A stretch of 64,000 nt of DNA from Apostichopus japonicus (taxonomy: Eukaryota; Echinodermata; Holothuroidea; Aspidochirotida; Stichopodidae): assembly GCF_037975245.1 (NCBI RefSeq), contig NC_092563.1, positions 13,878,001 through 13,942,000 on the forward strand. Reading direction: 5' to 3'. This document shows positions 54,113-64,000 of this stretch, piece after piece (the first letter of the stretch is position 1; each line of letters begins with the position of its first letter). The translations under genes and the position numbers were made by a program. Under the pieces are notes generated by a model. The model did not search any database and had not been told where the DNA came from. It saw only the letters and a list, made by a program, of their open reading frames with translations.

Positions 54113-54894
54113 TCCAACCCTCCATATTTGGTTACACTATTATTCAAACTACGTCGTCGACTGACATCCTTGTGAAAGACCGCCACGATACACACTTGAC
54201 CAGAGCACGGTATACCATTGACCTACACAGTATTTCAATGTGGATGGATGGTCAACCGTTGAAATAGTATAAAAGCATCAAGTTCACCAAAGCCTTTTAT
54301 CGTCAATAAATGGTTAACCGTTCGTATATCGGCGATTATGTATATGTTTGTCCAATTTTCACGAACGTGATGATTTAAAGAAACTTGAACTGTAACTGAG
54401 TGTGCTCCAACATCGGAATATTGGTATTCTGGAGCTGAAATTTGGGGAAAATATGGGGTCCATCGTTGGTAAATCGTACAATGTTCACCAGCAGTTCGGG
54501 AGATTACCGCCCTCATGTGGCAGATCATAATAGTATCACAATAGTATTGACAGCTCAATTTAGAAATCCGTCATTGTACATTCACAAGTTGCTTGCTGCC
54601 CAGGGTTGCCCTGGAAACCTATATATACAACTAAACTTTCTGACATAATTTTCTGGGGCTATTGTATTGCAGCACATTGAAATTGTGAACCCCTTCTTGC
54701 CTGAAGCGCCCCCCAACCCACCCAGCCCACTCCCCACAATAAAATTTACACCGGACACTAATTAACATTAATCTTCTTTCTTATCCTGAGAGTTTATAAA
54801 GAAAAACTCAAGAATTTCTGTTAAAATCATGCTATCATTTATTTACTATTTTCCTCTCACACAGAATTAAGTGTAAAATGTATATATATTAGGA

Positions 54895-55302
54895 CAGGGT
54901 TGTCCAACCTTTTGCAGAGGAGGGCCACATGGAATGATTTTGATGAAGGAGGGGGCCGCATGAACCCTACGCTCGATTTTTCGATTTTTTGGCCCGAAGC
55001 CCAAGGCAACAAAATGTGAGCACTGCGCGCGGAGCGCACTGATTTATTTTCCTTCCTGATAAAACAGATGAATAAAGTTCAGCCGCCCCCCCCCCCCTCC
55101 TCCGCTGAGAGAGTGTCACACAAACTGACCTGTATGCAGTTTTTTGGACCCAGAATGTTCGAATGATTGATTATATAGCTTCAGATTGTTATCAATAAAT
55201 CTGCTCACTAAAATTTCGCACCGTAGAGCATCTCTGGCGGGCCGGACGCAACCCTGCGGCAGGCCGGACTGTGGCCCGCGGGCCGTAGGTTAGACAACCC
55301 TG
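54895..55302. mobile_element. hAT-type non-autonomous element
   Basis: 408 bp with ends CAGGGTTGTCCAACCTTTTG and (reverse complement of right) CAGGGTTGTCTAACCTACGG. It is flanked by a perfect 8-bp duplication TATTAGGA at 54887-54894 and 55303-55310. GC-rich arms contain GGCCCGCGGGCC. A C12 run lies at about 55086. The perfect duplication suggests a fairly recent insertion. Confidence 0.9.
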
Positions 55303-55585
55303 TATTAGGACATATAATGTGATACATCAGTAAGAAACCAGTATAAGATACATACGAAATAAATGAAAGAAACGGATCGAAAATATTATGTTTTTCTGGT
55401 GAAATTATTCGCTGAAAGATGCGTGCCTATTGAATATTAGGTTCGACCTAATTCCTCGAATGAATCAGCAATTGCGACTTATAATAATTTTAAGAGGAAA
55501 TATTAACAACTATTGCTATCGCGCAACGCTTGGGGCAGCTTAGACCTTGATATATACCCCAATGAACAGTTGTACAGCCATTCAG

Positions 55586-55745
55586 ACAATCCTCGACAAA
55601 AATGATGGGACAGTATGAGCGGCAACGAGCGATATTGGTTTAAGCGCACCCCCTTCCCCCAGTTCAATGTTGTAGCCAAAAGCGCTCAGAAACTGCAACA
55701 TTGATACGGGAGTGGGGTGTCCCATCTATTTTTGTCGGCGATTGT
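55586..55745 (+). mobile_element. Short MITE, family B, copy 2
   Basis: 160 bp, core in the same orientation as 52608-52769 with scattered substitutions (for example GAGCAGC to GAGCGGC). Ends ACAATCCTCGACAAAAAT and ATTTTTGTCGGCGATTGT. Its outer flanks match those of copy 1 only when inverted. Confidence 0.8.
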
Positions 55746-58700
55746 AGGTATTGCATAGGTAGCCTTAAAATCATTTGAACTCATGAATTCCAAACATTCA
55801 TAACAGTTCCAGTTCCATGAGCTTGTAGTCACAATTTCTGCAATGGTAGTTTTTGATGTGATCTATGTTATATAAAAAACCACATTAACCCTGCAAGTGT
55901 CATAAATCTTCATAGCTGCTACTAAGTTCAAATTATCATGGTGCAGATGGGTAGCTAATGTTGTGCCACTGATCTCCTCTACTAACCCCAAGAATTCCCA
56001 CATTCCTTGTCCCTGTCTTTCAACATAAAAATAAATTGCACTTTGAATGATAAATCGGTAAACTTGTTGATACACATCAAGAGTCTGCACACTAGCTAAT
56101 TTCTGACAATATGCAAAAACAAGTTTTCTTACTGCAGGCCTCCATTCAATATCTTGATTTTACTGCAGACTAGTGTTAGTTATAAAGAGGAAAACTTGTT
56201 CATGATCTTCCCTGCCGTAGTGGACAAGTTGACTATGGAGTACGAAATATAGAGGAGGAGCAGGAGGAGGAGGAGGAGGAGAGGAAGGAGGAGGGGAGGG
56301 GGGTAGGGGTGGTTCCAGTGCCTCCTAAATACCCTCATGTTTGATCCCAGTCTTCCAACTAAAATGATGTATTGTTAAACTTGTTGTTATATAACTTTGC
56401 ACTTTCTGCCAATATGCAACAAAACAATTATTTTCATACTTGTCCATCCAATTGTCTTGTTTATACTGCTGATTACCCTGTCCCCTTGCCCCGATCTTTA
56501 CAACTCTGTTGACACCTTGGTAATGGAGATAGAGACAAAAGGGTGTTGTCCACCTAATTGACTCTATATAGCAGTATATCCTCGTTCCTTTACTAGCTCC
56601 CTCTCCCGGCCAACAGGAGAAAAACAAAACAGCATCTTTAACGACGCATTGCTAAATTTGTTCAATAGACACGCAAAAAAGAAAAGATAAAAGAAAAGCA
56701 CTGAACTGTCTGCCAATTATTACAATTTATTAAGACAGTTATCAGTCCTACATACCCCTTCAATCTATTACATACCGCTTTATATCAACCACAGCTCACT
56801 GATCTTACAGCCCCATTGACGTCATGTGACATATCGATACTGTAGCCTGGCAGCGCCGGTTTCTCTATTTTAATCCATGCCCATAACCATGATTTACAGA
56901 ATTTACATCAATATCATCCAGTGATCAAGATGATCAACCTCCCCCCCTGATTTACATTTCTTATGAAAACATTAAATGCAGAAGAAAAATTATTTGAAAA
57001 TGAGCAGTTTACAGAATTTTATGATGATCATTTAGTATCTATCATTTTCAGTGATCAAGTTGAATTCATGATTTACATATCTTATGAAAATATAAGATAC
57101 AGAGGAAAAGTATTAAACATGAGTAGGAGTGAAATGTAAATCTCTAGATTTATATGAATAATGTTCATTTAAAGTTATTTTTATCTATCTCTCTCTCTCT
57201 CTACTAATTAATGCACTGTAAAGGCTGTTAGAAAATAAACCAATATTAGTGTTGTGTAACTTTTCTTGTTCTGAGGTCATCCACGGTCAATCTTGCTCAT
57301 CGAAAAAGGATATGCTAGCTTTCCCTTTATTTTGTCTTCTCATTTTCTTCTTACTAAAAATTTAATACATGATGTGAACTGGTCCTGTATAATGCATGTA
57401 GTGCAGCAATGTTGCCTATTTTGAATCTTGCGCCGAACAAAAAAAAACTATCGTCATCATTGTTGTGTGAATGAGGACAATTGAAAACAGGGTCATTTTC
57501 AGTCATAAACAGGAGTCGATTTTAAGTATCGTAAACTGGGATGATATTAACGGCAAAGATAATCCTTAAACATCTTTTTAAATTGATTAATTATTTCATT
57601 GTAAAATGAAGCTGTAAAGGCTATTGTCCCAGGCATTCTAGCAAAGTGCTAGAAAATCAAATAATGGCCGCTCATTCTCAAACTTGAACCAAACAGTGTA
57701 CTGTTCTGCCACCGATCCCCAAAAGTAATGGTTGCTCCTCCGACCCAGTTCATGGGAACACAGAGTCCTCTGGTCGATGAATAACTTTGAAGAGTCAGAA
57801 ATGCTAGGAGCTCTAGCTACTTTATAAAGAAATTTAAGGAACTTTCATTTCAGAATGCTACATTTTTCTATGGCCATTAATGGCCCAAAATGACTAAATG
57901 AAGTTTCATCCTATTCAACAACACCTGTGAAGAACTGCTCCAGCCCAATCCTTTTTGTGCTATTTCAAATTATGTCAATAAGTTTTCCTGACATTTACGT
58001 ACTTTTTTTTTTATAACAATTGAACAAGCCTCAAACTTCAGCTGTTTAACTGATAGTCCAAATTCCAGTGGACATTGCTGTTTGCCAGTAGAATAGAAAA
58101 GGCACTTGCCTAATTTTCTGCCAGTAGACGTTTAAGAACATGATACAGTACAAATATAAGTCCGGGTAACTGACCGATGGTAACAAAATAGACATGATTT
58201 CCAGACATAAACATTTGGCCCGTATTACGGCTTCGTTTGAGTTTTCCCGCAAACGTTATTAGGCTGCTCCCATATTGCCTGTACATGCAGTAATTGATGT
58301 GTAGAAACTGATGCCATAATTTAGGAAAATGCCAGTGGACACCTTTTTTTTGTGTTATTATAGCTAGTAGATTTTTGAAGCATGCATGTATGTATTTGTG
58401 ATTAAAAGTGGCTAAAATTGTGAAAATCTAGGCTTGATTGAAGGAGAAAGAACTTGGTAAAAGTTTTCTTTTTCTTGCAGTGTTTGTCGGTTCAATGCCT
58501 TGAATCGGTGGAATAATTTTGGGATCATGCGTGACAGGACGTTTTTCCGCCAGCATGCACTGCAATGCATGTGGGACAAAAGTTGGTTTCATTGATGGCT
58601 GTATTTTCTGTTTTGGATGTATTTCTCCTAGTTTCTGACTAATTCATGTAATATTCAAAAGCTAATATGTATAACTTCTCAAATCTAAACTATTAAACAC

Positions 58701-60919
58701 ATCTACGTGGTTAACAACATGAGTTGGCAGCTCCTACGCTAATTAGTGATGACCTAGCATCAATTCCAACGGCAAATAAAAAAAAATTAGATTGTGCCCC
58801 TCAAATTTAATTTTTTTTACCAGCCCACCCCATCCATCAGAAATGAACATAAGAAATTCTAGGGGGATAGGTGCTACACTTGACTCTGTTCATTCCCCCT
58901 CCCCCCTCCCCGCCCCCATTCGTCATTCTGAAAACGTTGTACCGCTCAAGCTTCCATCAAACAAATTTTGATGATGATAAACAGATTAATGATGGCAACT
59001 TAGACCCTCTGAAATCTTCTTTCATAAACCAAAGAGAGCCTCACCTTATTTAATGGTGATCCATCATACCTGTTACAAACCCATTATATCCCCTTATCTA
59101 AGAACAGTAATTTTTCTCTTTTTTTCTATTCCCCCCCCCCCCCCTTCGGTATAAATGAAGACTCAAGTTAAAGAATCCCTCATGTTTAAACTGAGCAAAT
59201 TGTTGTCTCGGCAAGATCTCATTTTCACGTCAAATTAATCAATCAGTCCTCGGAAACCCTAGAGCAAAGTATAGGGTTTTTAAATCTGTGGAAAGAGAAA
59301 AAAAAAAATCAAACCTATTTCAGTTTGGGAAATTAAAGTTTTGTAAGCAATCTTTAATGTTCAAAATGTCAAATAAATAGGCCGTAATTCTAGATAGCTG
59401 TTCTAGTTTGTATCTGATCAGTTTCCGTCCATCTTCGAGAGAAGCATAATCTTCCTTCAATTTGGACGTTTTAGCATTATCTCATCCTCTAGTGATTGTA
59501 TCTATCACGTTGAACTAGTTCACTCCCAGCCCTCGGCTTCATTTGCTGACAACTGTAATCCAACCAGAATTATGGGCAAGAAATATTTTCCAGTAAATTA
59601 AGTGAGATGGTAGAATATTTAAGACGGGACATGTTTGAAAAGTCATGACTGAATCGATCGGGTTTCTCCGGCTAGGAAGGTATTATCATCCACATTTGCA
59701 TGTTTCAGTTTGTCAGCTCGGTATTATTTCTTCTTCCTCTTCTTTAACTAACTCCCCTTCTTTTTTTCTCTTTTTTTTCTTCTTCTTCTTCTTTCTCGTT
59801 GGCCGGCTGTGCTACCATTTTAATCGTCTATTGGCACTCGTGATGAGTGACATAGGTTGAAGCTCAGCTATTTCTTTATGAATATTTATAAGCTATTAGG
59901 AGATTGACAAGAGAGAAAAAAGAATAAAAAAAATCTGTACCGAAAATGTCAACAGTTTCAAAATGTGGAAAAGAGATAAATGGTTTGTTTTGGATGGCCC
60001 GTGGTCTGAATATTTCAAAGATTATGTCAGGATTTGTCCACGCTCTGGCAATTAAAAAAAAAACCAAGTCAAACAATAACAGGAAATTGTAATTTGAAAG
60101 TTGCAGCTCTACTTTGGAGTGGCCGGTTTTTTTGGTTGGCTTTTTTTTTTTTTTCTTGTGGGGGGTGATTTATGAAAAGAAATTTGGGTTTCTGTGAGTG
60201 ATGAGAAGAAACTTCGAAAATATAAGTGCTCCCTATGGAACATGATGCGGGCAGAGAGTTCACTATAAAGCTAGCTGTCACTCGGACACTTTTCAATTAT
60301 TTCTGGAGGTGAGGATTTGACTTTATCGGTCAGTGTCATCGGTCACTCATCAAGGCAGATTTTCATATTTAGTCATATGTTAAGGCAATAACAATTACAA
60401 GGAAAAGATGACCACAAAATATGACAGTCAGATGCAATTAAAGTGGAAATTTAGATGTAATTAACATTACTCAAGTAAGAAGGGTGGGAGAAGGGTGGGA
60501 GAAGGGTGGGAGAAGGGTGGGAGAAGGGTGGGAGAAGGGGAAGGTGGATGCCGGGGTGACTAATGTGATGGAGGCGACGGCGAATATTTGGTCACTTATT
60601 CGTGGCACACTTCACATTTGTTGTATCTGAGGTCTCCGGTCATTGTCCAAAATGAACAGAGGACTCCGTCATTTTTAAAATGGTATCTACAGTAGTTCCC
60701 TGACTGCAGATCGTAACGGTAGGCTTATCGTGAGTTGATCACTAGAAGTATATTAACAGTTTTGTTCATCATAATTAGTGGAGAAGAACTTGAGATCACT
60801 TAAGTTTGACTTGGAAAACATTTTCAAGTCAAACTAAAATGTTTTAAGCACCTCGCGTCTAAATTAAGAGAATGTAGTCGTTCGGTCAAACTGCACAAGT
60901 GGAACCATGGTCACCCAGT
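55746..60919. other. Gene-poor stretch, no confirmed gene
   Basis: Contains a GGA-rich tract (56249-56310), a diverged local duplication at 56920-57110 (GATTTACATTTCTTATGAAA and GATTTACATATCTTATGAAA), a CT repeat near 57188, and C14 at 59131. One segment behind the strong acceptor TTTTCTTGCAG at 58480 stays open for about 38 codons (reads CRFNALNRWNNFGIMRDRTF at its start) with no clear donor. Sequence at 59160-59660 is non-repetitive with moderate GC and short open frames only. Confidence 0.35.
60479..60540 (+). repeat. 11-bp G-rich tandem repeat
   Basis: Five to six perfect units of AAGGGTGGGAG. The regular GGG runs at short spacing make a strong G-quadruplex candidate on the plus strand. 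Confidence 0.9.
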
Positions 60920-61315
60920 CAGTGGCGGAGCTAGGGGTATTGGTCAGAGGGGGCGAGAATTGTCTGTAGGGACGCTTTAGACACAATCTAAGTGGAGCGC
61001 CACGACAGGTTGGCGCGGAGCGTACAGATTTTTTTTGAGAAAAGATACTCCCTAGATCGCCGGAAATGACCCATTCCGGGCCTTGCTAATTTGCAGATAA
61101 ACGAAGAATAAATGGCCGTTAGAGCATTTTGTCAGAAAATTACAGCAAGAATATGTGACAAATGTCAATAGGTAGATGAGAGCGCAATAAAAAATTCAAT
61201 AATCGCGAATAAGTACAAAGTGGTAAAAAGCTGAAAAGGGCGCCAGCAGTCCATTTGAGTCCGTCAGGGGCGGCATTCGTCCCCCCCCCCTGACTGTATG
61301 GACGCTCCGCCACTG
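60920..61315. mobile_element. hAT-type non-autonomous element
   Basis: 396 bp with ends CAGTGGCGGAGCTAGGGG and (reverse complement of right) CAGTGGCGGAGCGTCCATAC. It is flanked by a perfect 8-bp duplication CACCCAGT at 60912-60919 and 61316-61323. Contains C10 at 61281-61290. No coding capacity. Confidence 0.9.
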
Positions 61316-64000
61316 CACCCAGTGATACTACATGTATGCTACAAGTTCATCAGGCATGTTGGCGTTGCTTCTGAGCGTTGTTAACGTCATCGTGTTTCTT
61401 TGATTCTGAGATCTGTCAACATTACTGTTTAAATCATGGGCGTACATTAGGACAGATATGATATGTACCCTCTGTAGAAACGCTAAAAAGATCGCTAAAG
61501 CAAGGTTACCCTCTGAATCAGTGATAATATAACAGCACTGCAGAAAGGTTACTACCGTTGAGTTCCCACTTGCCCCACTCCCCTCCCCCTTACCCTCCCC
61601 CACCCCAGCTACTACCACGTACAGACTGAGAAAGAACATTGCAGGAGAACATTTGTCTTCAATGAAGAATTCAAATTCGAGAAAGTGTCAAACACCATAT
61701 GGAACATTTTCGTTTGCAGTCACCATCTTTAATTTTTGATGAAGCCTTTTGCTTCCTCCCCCTACCCCCCACTTTGTTTTGTTGTGTTATATTTTGATAT
61801 TAATGGTACGATTTTATTCTTTTGTTTCTGTTCACAAGTTTGTTTATGTCTGAGGTTGTATGTACATGTGTGCCTGTTCGTATTCCGTGATAAGGAAAAT
61901 TAATACCCATTTCATTTCGATCCATATACACGGACTCGATCCAGCCCAAGATATTATTGCTATGTAGGTATCGTAACGAGAAATGTATTAATCTCGCAGA
62001 AAGTCAAAAGAAAAAAAGAAAGAAGAGAGATATAAAAGCTCCATGGATGCTGATCTGTTTATTTCCACCTTGTGGATGGCCTCTCCAAAAAGTCTGCAAA
62101 ATGCATTTTGGCCTGAAGTTGATAAAATATTACAGTTTAGATGACTAGTGGTACTGTTGCATGAAATATAAACACAATCTTAGATATAGCATAAATTAAA
62201 CAGAGGCTCAAAATGAAATAACAGTAGAGCTGCAGCAAGGTTTGAAAAGGGAAGGAAGGACCAATTACAGCATCTAAACAGTTTATCCTTTAATATGATC
62301 TGTGGCTGTGTATATACTCCGCTTGGAATATGCCATATTTTTCATCATTCATGACAAAGGGGATGTATATATGTATATATATATGTATATATATACATAT
62401 AGGGCTTGATGCATGTCTCGTCTGCCAGAAATTATATTGCGTGCCAATAAGTTAATTTATCATATTCACAAGCGATCAGGTGCAAATTAAATTTCTGTTC
62501 CTTTGGCCATTTCTGTCAAATATCCACATACACAGAGCTTCATTACTTCAGACATGAAAGATGTAATTATAACAATCCAGAAAAGAGTAATAGTTCCAAA
62601 GGATTAATTTGTCATGCATTAGAGGCCCCAAAGTCTGACTCGCATCGATTATGATTAATACTGTTATTATTTCTGCTGAAACTTTTTCCCAAAATGTGAA
62701 AATATGATTCCTTCCCTACATAATCAGATGGTGGACGAACACAAACGTTTATATGAATTAAGTAGCAATGCGTTAATTGCAAGCTATTGATGGATTGTGT
62801 TCCAGTGTTCATCAAATTTATATGTCAGAATATTGAAGCTTCTTTTGAACCTCTATATGCCGGTTACTGACAGAAATATTCTGCCAATGAAATTAACTTT
62901 GGCAAAACCCCCCAAACAATTTCATCTTATAAGCAAATTCCTGGTTCCCTTTGACAGATGAAAATATTATATATCCAACAAGACTGCATGAGAAATACAT
63001 GATTGTAACAATTCAACAATGTATCTCTGCATGGAGAAATTTATCCCAGAGTGGCATTAAGTTTTACCGCCTTCTCTGCTTACCCATTCCAGCCCTCCCC
63101 ACCCCCCACCGCCACCCCCAAACAAATTTAACAAGAGAAAGTTCTCATGGAAGCTTTGTTGTACCTGGATTGGTGTTTTATCATGTATTTACTGAATATA
63201 GATAGATTCACTCAATGTAAAGTCAGAGCCTTGCAAGACTTTCATCACTTTCTTCTTCCCTTTTCCTCTCCTTTGCCTCTTCCTTCTTCTCCTGGCCCTC
63301 ACCACCCCCCCCCCCCTCCCTAAGTTGTCTTTCAGGCATGGAAGGTGTATTGATACTACCTTGTTAGTTTTGTAGGATAAAATCCATTCATCAAGAGGAG
63401 TTACTGGAAGAAATTAATCACTGACACTTTTTGTAAATTATGTTAGTGAATCAACCACCACCTCAGAGACATAACAGATTACCAAGCATTGGAAATATTT
63501 TATAGTGTCGTGATTTTGTTAACTAGTTTCTTTCACATGCCATACTGTTCCAAGTTTCTTGCCCTTTTACTTCATTTCCACTGTGAGCGTAACAGTAAAT
63601 AGGAATATGAGGCATCATGAACTTTGTAAGTTGCCACTGTTTCATATATATATATATTTTTTTCTTTTCTTTTCTTTACATATTGCATACAAACATTTTC
63701 ACAGACCGACTGTCTGGAACACTAGTAATTGTTGGCACAATTGGTTCCAAATGATGTAAGAAGTATTGTTAGATAACCTTGGTTAGCATTACACAAAGAG
63801 GGACAGTTTATGCGATATGCGCATTATTACAGAATGAATACCCTCCCACATACACTATTCTTGTGTATGACCTTCTACCAACGTGTAACGAAACGACTAT
63901 CCTTGTAACGTTGGTGTTGAAACCTTCTCATGGAGGAATGAAGACATTTTAATCTACATCAAAATCATTTCAGCTAAATCTTGTCAAATTTGACACATTC
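61316..64000. other. Right edge, no gene recognised
   Basis: AT-rich DNA with a (TATATG)n palindromic microsatellite at 62360-62400 and C13 at 63304-63316. The stretch 62440-62940 is free of simple repeats and rich in TAAT and ATTA cores; this could be regulatory sequence but nothing here proves it. The open frames present are short, AT-biased and unsupported. Confidence 0.35.

Overview
The window is eukaryotic, metazoan nuclear DNA. It holds two conserved genes split by GT-AG introns, many short non-autonomous transposons, tRNA-derived SINEs and microsatellites, and no operon-like packing. Protein similarity (by eye, from memory) points to an animal of deuterostome type. The most abundant short interspersed repeat (five copies of about 350-375 bp) looks like one I associate with sea cucumber sequences, so an echinoderm, perhaps a holothuroid, is my best guess. 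That assignment is inference and needs a database search.

Left part (1-4430, minus strand): the first five coding exons of METTL3, the catalytic subunit of the m6A mRNA methyltransferase. Exon phases join perfectly and the gene runs off the left edge. Region 4431-4834: a head-to-head promoter between METTL3 and MCM4, with E2F-like elements, an inverted CCAAT box and a probable non-coding first exon of MCM4. Region 5890-21880, plus strand: a complete MCM4 gene in 16 coding exons (931 codons plus stop), all joining in phase. It carries the zinc finger, Walker A, Walker B and arginine-finger motifs and an N-terminal tail rich in TP-basic CDK-type sites. Its introns carry a hAT-type element, SINE-like copies and three decayed tandem-repeat blocks.

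Right part (21.9-64 kb): gene-poor. I find an exon pair with matching phase at 35.4 and 37.7 kb from a gene I do not recognise, and a few isolated exon-like segments. The rest is mobile-element debris and low-complexity sequence: three more hAT-type elements with target-site duplications (one nested in another TIR element), three of the five copies of a TTAA-flanked MITE family, two copies of a 160-bp MITE whose core is flipped relative to its flanks, a tRNA-derived SINE, a 570-bp polypyrimidine tract, and a broken Rep-like (HUH nuclease plus SF3 helicase) remnant at 53.1-54.1 kb whose Walker A segment is missing and whose place is taken by a G-rich tract.

Functionally, the two recognised genes share one promoter region but act in different processes: MCM4 in replication licensing and unwinding, METTL3 in mRNA methylation. 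The E2F-like sites suggest S-phase control, at least of MCM4.
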